From contig JAYRYZ010000012.1 of the NCBI GenBank assembly GCA_041916775.1, positions 1-64,000 of the forward strand: DNA of 64,000 nt, written 5' to 3'. Numbering within the stretch: the first letter of the stretch is position 1; every line of letters starts with the position of its first letter. Below the pieces are notes generated by a model. That model was not told the origin of the DNA, searched no databases, and worked only from the letters and a program-made list of their open reading frames with translations. The stretch comes from UBA2357 sp041916775. Its GTDB lineage: Bacteria > Pseudomonadota > Gammaproteobacteria > Burkholderiales > Rhodocyclaceae. The translations under genes were made by a program, and so were the position numbers. Positions 8,297-17,076 of this stretch are shown here, in pieces.

Positions 8297-9387
8297 ACAA
8301 CGGCCCGACTCCGGCGCGCATCGCGTCGCCGCATGCGCATGGCGGCAACACCGTCAGCCGCACCATGCTGCGCGTGCATGTCGCGCTGCTGCCGGCGACG
8401 CTGTTCGGCTTCTGGCTGTACGGCTGGCCGTCGTTCTTCATGTGGCTGCTGTGCATCCTGTCCTGCGTCGGGTTCGAGGCGCTGTGCCTGCGGCTGATGG
8501 GCAGCCGACGCATCCGTCCCACCCTGTTCGATGGTTCGGCACTGCTCACCGGCTGGCTGCTGGCGATGACGCTGCCGCCGTGGGCGCCCTGGTGGGTGCC
8601 CGTGGTGGGGGGCTTCATCGCCATCGTGGTCGCCAAGCAGGTGTTCGGCGGCCTGGGGCAGAACGTGTTCAATCCGGCGATGGTGGCGAGGGTGGCCTTG
8701 CTCGTGTCCTTCCCGCTACCACTGACGATGTGGGTGATGCCACTGCCGCTGACGGAGGTGGCCGCGCCGGGCTTCGTCGATGGCCTGCGCATCTTCCTCA
8801 CCGACCTGGCCCAGCCGGACGGCATCGCCAGCGCATCGCTGCTGGGGCATGCGAAGACGGAGCTGTCGCGCGGTATCGATCTCGTTCAGGCCTTGGCCGC
8901 ACCGATGTCACCCGGTATGTCATGGCTGGGAATCCGCACCGGCAGCTTCGGCGAATCGGCGGCGCTGCTGATCCTGTGCGGCGGGGTGTACCTGATTCTT
9001 ACCGGCGTGATCACCTGGCACGCGCCGCTGGCCGTGCTCGCGGGCCTGGCGGTGCCCGCGGCCATCGCACATGCGCTGGATCCTGCGCACCATCTCGGTG
9101 CCACTGCGCACCTGCTGTCGGGCGCGGCGATGTTGGGCGCGTTCTTCATCGCGACCGACTACGTGACCTCACCAAACACCGCGGCGGGGCAGATCGTGTT
9201 CGGCCTGGGCATCGGCCTCATCACCTGGGTGATCCGCAGCTGGGGCGGCTATCCCGAGGGGATGGCGTTCGCGGTGCTGCTGATGAACGCACTCACGCCG
9301 GTGATCGATCGCGTGGTCAAGCCGCGCATCCTCGGGCGGGATCGCAAGGGCAAGGCCTTGAGCCTGCCCGAGACGAGGGAGGCTTGA
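8293..9387 (+). CDS. rnfD: RnfD, membrane subunit of Rnf complex
   Basis: A 364-aa NqrB/RnfD-family membrane protein with eight to ten hydrophobic helices. Recognisable segments include DGSALLTGWLLAMTLPPWAPWW and the QNVFNPAMVARV region. Where NqrB/RnfD proteins usually show a (S/T)GAT flavin-attachment motif, this one reads GIASASLLG. Either Ser replaces Thr or the covalent FMN site is altered. It overlaps rnfC by four bases and is followed by rnfG after one base. Confidence 0.93.
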   Translation: MNNGPTPARIASPHAHGGNTVSRTMLRVHVALLPATLFGFWLYGWPSFFMWLLCILSCVGFEALCLRLMGSRRIRPTLFDGSALLTGWLLAMTLPPWAPWWVPVVGGFIAIVVAKQVFGGLGQNVFNPAMVARVALLVSFPLPLTMWVMPLPLTEVAAPGFVDGLRIFLTDLAQPDGIASASLLGHAKTELSRGIDLVQALAAPMSPGMSWLGIRTGSFGESAALLILCGGVYLILTGVITWHAPLAVLAGLAVPAAIAHALDPAHHLGATAHLLSGAAMLGAFFIATDYVTSPNTAAGQIVFGLGIGLITWVIRSWGGYPEGMAFAVLLMNALTPVIDRVVKPRILGRDRKGKALSLPETREA

Positions 9388-9388
9388 G

Positions 9389-10012
9389 ATGGCCGCGATC
9401 GATCTTGACACCTTGCGCGAGCGCTTCGGCTACCAACCCTTGCTGCTCGGCGCGGTCGCCCTCATCGCGAGTTCGGCGCTGGCCGTCGTCTCATCGGCGA
9501 CGCATGAGGCGATTGCAGAGGCGGAGGCTGCCGACCTGCGCAGATCGCTGGCGGAGGTGCTGCCGGAGGGGTTCTCGGACAACAACCTGCTGGACGACCG
9601 CATCGCGCTGCAGCGTGCGGGCAAGCCGGTGGTGGTGTACCGCGCGCGCAAGGGTGGCGTGGTGAAGGGGGCGGTGTTTGCCGTCGCCGAGCGCGGCTAC
9701 GCGGCCGACATCCATGTGTTGATGGCGGTGGACGTGGAAGGGCGCGCGCTTGGCGTGCGCGTGCTGAAGCATGCGGAGACGCCGGGTCTGGGCGACAAGA
9801 TCGAGATTGCACGCCATAACTGGATCCGCAGCTTCGAAGGCCGCTCGCTGGCTGACCCGACGCCGGACAAGTGGGGCGTGAAGAAGGACGGCGGCATCTT
9901 CGACCAGTTCGCGGGGGCGACGATCACGCCGCGCGCGGTGGTGAAGGCGGTGAAGGACGGGCTGGGCTTCTTTGCCGAACAGCGCGTCGCGATGCTGGGA
10001 GAAGCGTCATGA
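9389..10012 (+). CDS. rnfG: RnfG, FMN-carrying subunit of Rnf complex
   Basis: A 207-aa protein with one N-terminal membrane helix (about 19-37) and a periplasmic FMN-binding domain. The motif GATITPRAVVKAVKDGL near the C-terminus is the expected site of covalent FMN attachment at Thr by ApbE. The stop overlaps the rnfE start. Confidence 0.93.
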   Translation: MAAIDLDTLRERFGYQPLLLGAVALIASSALAVVSSATHEAIAEAEAADLRRSLAEVLPEGFSDNNLLDDRIALQRAGKPVVVYRARKGGVVKGAVFAVAERGYAADIHVLMAVDVEGRALGVRVLKHAETPGLGDKIEIARHNWIRSFEGRSLADPTPDKWGVKKDGGIFDQFAGATITPRAVVKAVKDGLGFFAEQRVAMLGEAS

Positions 10013-10686
10013 GCAGTGAATACCGGAATATTGTTCGCGACGGACTGTGGGAGCAGAACGTGGTGTTCTCGCAGATGCTGGCGCTGTGCCCTGCGATGGC
10101 CGTCACCACCAGCGGTACGAACGGGCTGGGCATGGGGTTGGCGACCACCGCGGTGCTGGTGACGGCCAATGTGCTGGTGTCGCTGATCCGGCGCACGGTG
10201 AGTTCGCAGGTGCGCATCCCGGTGTTCGTGGTGCTCATCGCCAGCTTGGTCACGATCGTGGACATGGTGATCAACGCCTGGCTGCATGAGCTCTACAAGG
10301 TGCTTGGCCTCTTCATCGCGCTGATCGTCGTGAACTGCGCCATCCTGGGCCGTGCGGAGTCGTTCGCGGTGAAGAACGGCGTGCTCGCCTCGGCGGTGGA
10401 TGGTCTGGCGATGGGGCTGGGCTTCACGGGTGCGCTGACGCTGATCGGGCTGGTGCGCGAGTTCTTCGGTGCCGGTACGGTGTTCGCGCAGGCCTCGAAC
10501 CTGCTCGGCCCGGCCTTCGGCTTCCTCGAGATGCAACTGCCCGGCTACGGTGGCGCGTTGTTGATGATCCTGCCGCCGGGCGGATTCGCAGTGCTGGGCT
10601 TCCTGCTCGCCGGCAAGCGCGTGCTCGACAGGCGGCTTGAGGCGCGCGCGGCGCGCCTGCCTTCCGCCGGCGTCGCGGCGGGGTGA
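10009..10686 (+). CDS. rnfE: RnfE, membrane subunit of Rnf complex
   Basis: A 225-aa integral membrane protein paralogous to RnfA, with about six helices. ALCPAMAVTTSGTNGLGMG near the N-terminus and VNCAILGRAESFA mid-protein hold the conserved Cys residues. The start MSSEYRNIVRDGLWEQN at 10009 overlaps the rnfG stop by four bases. Confidence 0.95.
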   Translation: MSSEYRNIVRDGLWEQNVVFSQMLALCPAMAVTTSGTNGLGMGLATTAVLVTANVLVSLIRRTVSSQVRIPVFVVLIASLVTIVDMVINAWLHELYKVLGLFIALIVVNCAILGRAESFAVKNGVLASAVDGLAMGLGFTGALTLIGLVREFFGAGTVFAQASNLLGPAFGFLEMQLPGYGGALLMILPPGGFAVLGFLLAGKRVLDRRLEARAARLPSAGVAAG

Positions 10687-10700
10687 CCCTGGCAGGTTGA

Positions 10701-10728
10701 GGTCGCGCAGGAGGCCGACGCCGCGACC
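10701..10728 (+). other. Small hairpin between rnfE and rnfH
   Basis: GGTCGCG (10701-10707) pairs with CGCGACC (10722-10728) around a 14-base loop. There is no T-run, so it is more likely an mRNA-stability or processing element than a terminator. Confidence 0.35.
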
Positions 10729-10760
10729 CGGGTCTGGCAAATCGGACGGAGAAGGTAGAC

Positions 10761-11033
10761 ATGCAGATTGGTGTGGCGTATTCGGAACCAGGTCAGCAGA
10801 TCTGGCTCAACATCGAGGTGCCCGACGACGCGACGGTGAACGATGGCATCGCGCGGTCCGGAGTGTTGCAGCAGTTCCCGCATATCGACCTCGCGAAGCA
10901 GAAGGTCGGCGTGTTCGGCCGGCTGGTGAAGCTCGACGCACCGCTCAAGCCGGGTGACCGCATCGAGATCTACCGCGCCATCATCGCCGACCCAGAGACG
11001 GTACCGCGACGTGACACCAGCGACGACGCCTGA
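10761..11033 (+). CDS. rnfH: RnfH family protein, end of rnf operon
   Basis: A 90-aa soluble protein of the RnfH/UPF0125 family (ubiquitin-like fold). Motifs include IEVPDDATVNDGI, KVGVFGRLVKLD and LKPGDRIEIYR. It lies 74 bases after rnfE with GGAG upstream of the ATG. It is required with Rnf for nitrogenase activity in Rhodobacter capsulatus; its biochemical role is unsettled. It closes the operon and converges on the cytochrome cluster. Confidence 0.9.
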   Translation: MQIGVAYSEPGQQIWLNIEVPDDATVNDGIARSGVLQQFPHIDLAKQKVGVFGRLVKLDAPLKPGDRIEIYRAIIADPETVPRRDTSDDA

Positions 11034-11073
11034 TGCCGCCCGTGCCGCGCGCATCTGCAGCGGCGGGTAGCGC

Positions 11074-12573
11074 CTACAGTGTCTTCAGGTACTCCACCAG
11101 TGCAGCCTTGTCCTGCGCGGGCAGTTCGATGCCGAACTCGTGGCCTTGGTTGCCGTTACCGCGCAGGCTGGTGTCGTAGCGCGTGCCGGCGCGTTCGGCT
11201 TCGCGGCCCTGCGAGATGAAGCCGCCGCGTTCTTTGTGGAGCACGTCATAGCCGCGCCAGAAGATCGGTGGGCGCTGCGCCACGGGCTCGAGCAGGTCGG
11301 CGAGGCCAGGCACCGATCCGTTGTGCAGGAACGGGCCGCGCAGCCACACACCGTCGAGGAAGGGGGCGACGTAGCCGACCAGCGGCGTCTCGACGAAACC
11401 CTTGCGCCGCAATCCCATTGCATTGAAGGCCCGGTTCGCGGCGATTGCATTGGTGCTGCTCCATGTGGCGAGCCGGCCGCCGTCGGTGCCGACTTCGGCG
11501 AGCGGGATGGGCGTGCCGGTGCGCTCGCTCGCGTGGCAGCGTGCGCAGTGCTCGGCGAATGCGGTCGCGCCACGGGCGGCGAGAGTCTGGTCGATCGGCA
11601 GGGGGTAGGGCGGGGCGCGCTTGGCGGTCAGGTAGGCCTGCAGCCAGCGCGCCTCCTCCTCGAGCGCAGCGGGGTCGTCCGGCGCCTCGCCGAAGAGGCC
11701 GATCGCCGAATCGATCATCACCGACCACACGTCGTGCGAGTCTCCGGCGAGGTTGAGCCGGTGACCCTTCTCCGGCTGGATCTTGCCCAGGTTCCAGATC
11801 GGGGGGAAGTCGGTCGGCCCGCTGCTGTCGTCCATCGGCACGCCGAGCAGGAAGTACTTGGGCAGGTTCATCGGGTCGTCACGCCCCGGGCCCCAGTCGG
11901 CGAAGTCATGGCGGTAGGTCCAGGCGAACATCGGTGCGCGTGCGAGCAGCGCCTTCTTCGTCATCGGGATGATCAGGTAGCGGTAGGCGAGGCGCTCGAA
12001 CAGGCCGAGCTCGGTGACCAGCTCGATCTCGCGCATGATGATGTCGGGTTCGAAGCGCGGGTCGTTCGCCGCATCCAGCAGGAAGTGGAAGAAGGCCTCG
12101 AGGTTCATGCGGTGCGCGGGGCCGGCCGGGACGAACACCGGGCTTTCGTCGTGCGTCGTGCGGTAGCTCGCGGTGTGGCAGACGGCGCAGTTGTTGCCGA
12201 CGCGGTCGAAGCCGATCGTTTTCTTCGTGAAGCCGATCGGCAGCTCGCGGCCTTCCTCCCACGACACGCCGAAGGACGCATAGCCGTTCGGGCCGGGCAG
12301 TTTTTCCGGGAAGAGGCGCGGCAGCACGTAGAAGATCCAGTAAGGGATGCCGGCCTGCGCCTCGGCGCCGAGCGAACCGTACATGAAGCGTGTGTCTGGG
12401 TCGGCATGGACCCACGCGGGCTGGCGCACCTCGCGCAACAGGGTCTGCCACGCGAGCACGCCGAGTGCCGCGCCCAGCACCAGCAGCAGCGCGGCGATCG
12501 CGGCCAGGTGGCGCTTCCAGCGGGGTTGCGCGGGTTCAGTCGGTGATGAGTGGGAGGGCATGGCGGCGCGCAT
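11074..12573 (-). CDS. Membrane-anchored di-haem c-type cytochrome (paralogue of upstream gene)
   Basis: A 499-aa protein with one N-terminal membrane helix (about 22-45) and two c-haem motifs, CAVCH and CARCH. This is the pattern of the MauG / cytochrome c peroxidase / RoxA superfamily. The segment FMYGSLGAEAQAG followed by PYWIFYVLPRLFP is shared with the 511-aa protein encoded just upstream, so the two arose by duplication. The ATG overlaps the preceding stop (TGATG), which indicates translational coupling. It is the last gene of a five-gene cytochrome cluster. The substrate is unknown. Confidence 0.75.
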   Translation of the reverse strand: MRAAMPSHSSPTEPAQPRWKRHLAAIAALLLVLGAALGVLAWQTLLREVRQPAWVHADPDTRFMYGSLGAEAQAGIPYWIFYVLPRLFPEKLPGPNGYASFGVSWEEGRELPIGFTKKTIGFDRVGNNCAVCHTASYRTTHDESPVFVPAGPAHRMNLEAFFHFLLDAANDPRFEPDIIMREIELVTELGLFERLAYRYLIIPMTKKALLARAPMFAWTYRHDFADWGPGRDDPMNLPKYFLLGVPMDDSSGPTDFPPIWNLGKIQPEKGHRLNLAGDSHDVWSVMIDSAIGLFGEAPDDPAALEEEARWLQAYLTAKRAPPYPLPIDQTLAARGATAFAEHCARCHASERTGTPIPLAEVGTDGGRLATWSSTNAIAANRAFNAMGLRRKGFVETPLVGYVAPFLDGVWLRGPFLHNGSVPGLADLLEPVAQRPPIFWRGYDVLHKERGGFISQGREAERAGTRYDTSLRGNGNQGHEFGIELPAQDKAALVEYLKTL

Positions 12574-14102
12574 CAGAAGGTCTTGAGGAATTCGACCAGG
12601 GCGGTCTTGTCGTCCGCTGCCAGCGCGGTGCCGTAGGCTTCGCCCTCATGGCCGTGGTTGGCATTGCCCGGCAGGCTGGTGTCGTAGTCGAAGTGCTGGC
12701 GCGCGCCTTCGCTGGGAACATCGCTGACGAAACCCACCTTCACCGGGTCATACACGTCGTAGCCGCGGTAGAAGCGGGCTGGTCGCCCGGATGCGGGTTC
12801 GAGCAGGTCGCGCAGCGTCGGCACGGAGCCGTTGTGCAGGTAGGGTGCACGTAGCCACAGGCCATCCAGCGGCATGTTGGCGTAGCCCCAGGTCTTGCGG
12901 AAGCGGGTGAAGCGCCAGGGGTAGCCGGCATACAGTGTGCCCTGGTTCACCGCCAACTCGCGGGTGTAGGAGTCGAGCCGGCCGCGGTCGGTGGCGATCG
13001 CGGCGATCTGCGTGACATGGCCGACCTTCGTGCCGGAGAAGTTGCGCCCGCTCGCGCCATGGCATTCTGCACAGTACTTCGCATACAGCGGCGCGCCGCG
13101 CGCAGCCAGCGTCATGTCGATGGGAAAGGGGTAGGCGGGCGGTTCAAGCCCCAGCAGCCACTCCTCGATGCGGCCGATCGCCGCGGTGTCCAGCGTCGGT
13201 GGCGTGGTGCCGGTGCCGAACGCGGCGCTCTTGTTGCGCTCCTCGGTCGCGGTGTTGTTGCCGTCCCAGTGCAGCTGCATCGGCTGGCCGTCGTCGCGGA
13301 TCTTCTTCGGGCCCTGCAGCCAGATCGAGGGGAAGTCCGAGGTGCCGCGCAATTCCTCCTCCGGCAGCCGGCTCACCGGAATGTTGAACAGCACCTTCGC
13401 CGCGTTGAAGGTGTCCACCCGGCCCGGGCCCCAGCGCGCCTGGCGTTCGGTGAAGCTGAAGCGCGTCTTCAGCATCAGCAGGCGCTCGCGCATCAGCGCG
13501 ATCGCCACCGGGTAGACCACCAGCCGGTCAATGAGGCCGAGGTCCGCGCCGAGGCGCTGGACTTCGAGCACGATGAAGTCGGTGCGGAACTTTTCGTCGC
13601 TCGCGCAGCGAAAGAAGAATTCCTGGAAGGCCTGCAGGTCGAGCTGATGCGCGGGCATGCCGGTGTAGATCATCGGCGCCGCATCCGGCGCGCTGCGCAC
13701 CGTACCGGTGTGGCAGGCGGCGCAGTTGAGGAACACACGGTCGATCCCGAGGTGGCGGCGCTGCGACACGCCGATCGGTAGCGCACGGCCGGCCTCGTAA
13801 AGCATGCCGAGCGAGGCGTAGCCCTTGCCGGCCTGGCCGGCCGGGCCAGGCAGATGCTCCGCGCACACCTGCGGCAGTGCCAGCCAGATCCACAGCGGGA
13901 AGCCGGATTCGCGTTCGCCGCCGGTCGAGCCGTACATGAAGTGACGGTCGGCCTCCTTGTAGCTCACCGGGATATCGACGCTGAAGCGTCCGACCAGGTG
14001 CAACACCAGCGTCGCCGCGATCACCAGCAAGCCCACCAGCCCCACCAGCAGCCAGTAGAGCCAGCGCGGTAGCGACACGCGTGCCGTGAGCGCGCGGTTC
14101 AT
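12573..14102 (-). CDS. Membrane-anchored di-haem c-type cytochrome
   Basis: A 509-aa protein (511 if the GTG at 14108 is used). It has an N-terminal membrane helix (LYWLLVGLVGLLVIAATLVL) and two haem motifs, CAACHTG and CAECHG. It contains FMYGSTGGERESG and PLWIWLALPQVC blocks matching its downstream paralogue. A late FSGTKVGHV region and a THNGSVP-like segment (YLHNGSVPTLRDLL) resemble the C-terminal part of di-haem peroxidase-like proteins. Its ATG overlaps the end of a short upstream reading frame that carries the only good ribosome site nearby. Function unknown; periplasmic redox chemistry is inferred. Confidence 0.75.
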   Translation of the reverse strand: MNRALTARVSLPRWLYWLLVGLVGLLVIAATLVLHLVGRFSVDIPVSYKEADRHFMYGSTGGERESGFPLWIWLALPQVCAEHLPGPAGQAGKGYASLGMLYEAGRALPIGVSQRRHLGIDRVFLNCAACHTGTVRSAPDAAPMIYTGMPAHQLDLQAFQEFFFRCASDEKFRTDFIVLEVQRLGADLGLIDRLVVYPVAIALMRERLLMLKTRFSFTERQARWGPGRVDTFNAAKVLFNIPVSRLPEEELRGTSDFPSIWLQGPKKIRDDGQPMQLHWDGNNTATEERNKSAAFGTGTTPPTLDTAAIGRIEEWLLGLEPPAYPFPIDMTLAARGAPLYAKYCAECHGASGRNFSGTKVGHVTQIAAIATDRGRLDSYTRELAVNQGTLYAGYPWRFTRFRKTWGYANMPLDGLWLRAPYLHNGSVPTLRDLLEPASGRPARFYRGYDVYDPVKVGFVSDVPSEGARQHFDYDTSLPGNANHGHEGEAYGTALAADDKTALVEFLKTF

Positions 14103-14209
14103 GCGCACCGCCGTGGCGCACCACGTGGTCGTGCCGGCCGCGAGCGGGCGGGCGAGGGGGCGAGCGAGGGGACGAGCGTTCGGGTGGGCTCAGCGTGCGG
14201 CATTCGCAT
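14099..14209 (-). CDS. Possible 36-aa leader peptide coupled to the cytochrome gene
   Basis: A short frame starts at 14209 with AAGGAG five bases upstream. It ends in a TGA that overlaps the cytochrome ATG (ATGA at 14102-14099). The product is rich in Pro and Arg and looks like no known protein. The cytochrome gene has no ribosome site of its own, so this frame could feed ribosomes to it. Alternatively it is a chance frame, or the remains of a frameshifted original start. Confidence 0.4.
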   Translation of the reverse strand: MRMPHAEPTRTLVPSLAPSPARSRPARPRGAPRRCA

Positions 14210-14232
14210 TGCATCTCCTTGTGGTGGGCCGC

Positions 14233-16047
14233 TCAGTGACGGCATTCCGGCAGGGTTTCGTAGTTTCCACCCGAAACGTCGTGCGTCCGCGCGGTCGGTC
14301 CCAGCCCCTGGGCGTAGGCATGGAGTGCTGCGTACTCCGCGCTTTCCGGCCATGTGCGCGGATCGAGGCCCAGCGCATGCAGGGCTTGCGGTGGCGGCAT
14401 CGGCGTCTTGTCGCGCTGGGCGGTTGGCACACGCCACTGGCCGATGCGGTGCCGGATGCGGGGGGCGCAGGCGTCAAGCCGCGTCGCCACGATAGCCTCG
14501 GTGCCTGCGAGGAAGTTCGGAGGGTTGTCTTCCGGATGATCGTGGCAGCTGCCGCAATAGTGCGCGAGCAAGCCGCCTGCGCCGCTGACCGGCGCCGGCT
14601 CGGCCGTCACCGATGCCGGCGCTGGTGCTTGTGCCGACGGTGCCGCCTCGCCTGCGAGTCGGGCGAGCAGCGCCGGCATGAGCCGCTCGGCCTGGAACGC
14701 TGCGTCGTCGGTGAGGGCGTGCGCGAACGCGGGGTCGGTGTCCGCAAGCCTGCCGATTGCGTCGGCGAGCGGATCGATTCCCGTGTGCGCTGTGTCGCGG
14801 AGGAGCGGCGCAGCGCGCAGCCGCTCGATGTCGGTTTGCGGAACCTGCGCACCCAGCCCGGCGACAGTGGCATCGATCGCGGCGTCGTCCAGATGGTGCC
14901 AGACCGCGCTTGCCTCGCGCAGCTGCAGCGGTTCGAACACCGCGGGGATGTGTGCCAGCGGGGTGCCCGGGGTCTGGGCGTCGGTGCCTGGCGTTTGACC
15001 GTGAAGCGGCAGGTCGCGCAGTGGATCGCGGTTGGGAATGTCGGCATTGGGCAGCGCGAGCCCGTTTGGCCAGCGCTGCGCCGCGGTCGCCGCAAACGCC
15101 GGGCGCAGCACAGCGCGCAGCTGCGCGGGATAGCCGCGCCCGCGCTCCATTCGGTGCCACAGGCTCGCGGCGAGCAGGGCGCTGCGGCAGGTCTGCACTG
15201 CGGCGTCCCGTGCGTCGGCATCCCGTTCACTGGGTGGAGATGGGGGGCGCGGGTGTGCGGCGGGGGCGGCGCAGACCTCCCGCCACAGGCGCTGCCACAG
15301 CGCAAGCTGGTTGGCGCGATCGCTGGCGTTGTCGATTGCGCGCGGTACATCCACGCCTCGGTCGGGGCGCACGCCGTGAAAAGCCTGGCGTGCCGGGCCA
15401 ATCAGCGCGGAGATCGCAGGGTTGGCGCTGGTCTCCTGCCACAGCGGGCGCGAGAAGATCGGTGCCTGGTTCTGGTGGCAGGCGACGCAGATCGCGCGGC
15501 GTGCGTACGCCAGCTGCGGCATCTTGCCGGGCAGGTAGTCGCGCACCAGCTGGAACTCGAAGCGGCCGGCGGCAGCGTTGTAGCTGATGACCTCGATCAG
15601 GCCGGTGCCTTCGACAAAGCCAAGATAGAGCCGATCGCCCAGCTTGCGTGCGGGGTCGGGCTCGCCCGCGAGCGCGGCGACGATGCGCGGTCGGGCGAAG
15701 AAATCCGGGCGCGCGGCGAGACGCTGCAGCGAGCGGCCGATCGGGATCAGCACCGCCTGCACGCAGCGGCCGTCGGGCAGGTCGGGGCAGGCGCCGAGGG
15801 CGTCCAGGCGGTCAAGCAGGGCCGAGAACGGCTGGGGCAGGGCGAGCTGCCCGTTTTCGTCGACGAACAAAGTCTCGAACAGCGAGCGACCTGCGGGCGG
15901 CAGGTCCGGGCCGGGGTCGAAGGGCGACACCACCCACACCGGGGCGGCGTTCGCGTCGGCGGCGAAAGCACGCCCGCCAAGGCCGGGCAGTGTCAGCAGC
16001 AGGATCAGGCCGGCGAGGAACATGGCGCGTCCGCTGAGTCCCGTCAC
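14233..16047 (-). CDS. Large exported c-type cytochrome of unknown function
   Basis: A 604-aa protein with a signal peptide (hydrophobic 9-24, cleavage near AFA-AD) and two CXXCH motifs: CVACHQNQAPIFSRPLW in the middle and CGSCHDH near the C-terminus. Between them is a long helical, Ala/Arg/Leu-rich region, and a low-complexity Ala/Pro linker precedes the second haem. The start is GTG at 16047, giving an Arg in the n-region; ATG at 16023 is the alternative. It lies four bases after the lipoprotein gene, in the same operon. I do not recognise a named family. Confidence 0.7.
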   Translation of the reverse strand: MTGLSGRAMFLAGLILLLTLPGLGGRAFAADANAAPVWVVSPFDPGPDLPPAGRSLFETLFVDENGQLALPQPFSALLDRLDALGACPDLPDGRCVQAVLIPIGRSLQRLAARPDFFARPRIVAALAGEPDPARKLGDRLYLGFVEGTGLIEVISYNAAAGRFEFQLVRDYLPGKMPQLAYARRAICVACHQNQAPIFSRPLWQETSANPAISALIGPARQAFHGVRPDRGVDVPRAIDNASDRANQLALWQRLWREVCAAPAAHPRPPSPPSERDADARDAAVQTCRSALLAASLWHRMERGRGYPAQLRAVLRPAFAATAAQRWPNGLALPNADIPNRDPLRDLPLHGQTPGTDAQTPGTPLAHIPAVFEPLQLREASAVWHHLDDAAIDATVAGLGAQVPQTDIERLRAAPLLRDTAHTGIDPLADAIGRLADTDPAFAHALTDDAAFQAERLMPALLARLAGEAAPSAQAPAPASVTAEPAPVSGAGGLLAHYCGSCHDHPEDNPPNFLAGTEAIVATRLDACAPRIRHRIGQWRVPTAQRDKTPMPPPQALHALGLDPRTWPESAEYAALHAYAQGLGPTARTHDVSGGNYETLPECRH

Positions 16048-16051
16048 CGCG

Positions 16052-16960
16052 TCAGCGCACGCTCGCGACCACGCGTTGCTGGGTGCCGCCCCAGCAGTCC
16101 TCGAGGCTGGTGCCGGTCTTCATGAAGGCGGGGCCGTCGCGTTCGGCGATCTCCTTGTTGTAGAGCGTGAAGTTGAGTACGAACACGCGGTCCATATAGG
16201 CGCGGCCGAGGTAGAAACCGGGGCGCACCATGCGGATCTCGTCACGTACCTTCATGCCGCGGCGGCCGGCGAGGAAGTCGGGCTTCTCCTGGTAGCCGGC
16301 GATCTCGTCGGTGAAGGCGTAGTCGATGATGATGGACTCGCGCCGCGCGTCGAGCAGGCTCTGGCCGCAATAGAGTTTGGCGGGGAAGAGCAGCCACGCA
16401 TCCTTGCCGCCAACCTTGATCTTCTGCGGCTCACCCTCGACCAGGCCGAGCTTCTCGAAGCTCTTGAGGTCTTCGATGCGGTTGCGCAGCACTTTCTCGT
16501 CGCGGTAGAACACCTTGCCCTGCCACAGCGTCTCGCCCACCTTGTCCACCGCCACGCCCTTCAGGTGCAGCGCATAGCCGGCGAGTCCGCCGACGATCTC
16601 CCCGGCGCGCAACTCGCCACTTTCACCACCGGACAGGATGATCGTGCCTTCGAAGGCGCCGTCGGGAATCGGGCCGGCGGAAAGGCGCGCGTAGATCTGG
16701 TCGATGCGCTCCTGGTCCAGCACCGCGAGGTTCTCCGGGGTGATCTTGGCGAGGTCTTCCACCGACAGCGGGTGCTGGTATTCCAGCTGTGCGAAGTCGG
16801 GTTTGCCGTGGTAGTCGGACGAATACTTCGCGAACGGGATCTCCGGCGGATCCTCCTTGCCGCAGCCGGCAAGCAGGGTGATCGCGAGGGCGGAAAGCAG
16901 GGCAGGAAAAAATGTGTGCCCCAAGGTGTGCTCCAGGGCGGACGGGCGAGCGCGTGGCAT
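16052..16960 (-). CDS. Lipoprotein of the cytochrome cluster
   Basis: A 302-aa protein with a lipoprotein signal (ALAITLLAGC, lipid Cys near residue 34), so it is membrane-attached and periplasmic. The body is mixed alpha/beta with no CXXCH motif. The start at 16960 is chosen because GGAG sits six to nine bases upstream; an earlier in-frame start lacks both this and a signal sequence at its N-terminus. It lies between the 841-aa and 604-aa cytochrome genes and probably assists or binds them; that is inferred from position only. Confidence 0.65.
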   Translation of the reverse strand: MPRARPSALEHTLGHTFFPALLSALAITLLAGCGKEDPPEIPFAKYSSDYHGKPDFAQLEYQHPLSVEDLAKITPENLAVLDQERIDQIYARLSAGPIPDGAFEGTIILSGGESGELRAGEIVGGLAGYALHLKGVAVDKVGETLWQGKVFYRDEKVLRNRIEDLKSFEKLGLVEGEPQKIKVGGKDAWLLFPAKLYCGQSLLDARRESIIIDYAFTDEIAGYQEKPDFLAGRRGMKVRDEIRMVRPGFYLGRAYMDRVFVLNFTLYNKEIAERDGPAFMKTGTSLEDCWGGTQQRVVASVR

Positions 16961-17076
16961 GAGCTTCTCCAGTGACGTTTTGCGCCGCGCTCCCCGCCCG
17001 CGTGGGGCCGGTAGGGCGGGGATGTCGCGGTACGGTGTCGTTACGCGTTGCGTGGTACGCATCGGTGCGCGTCGCG

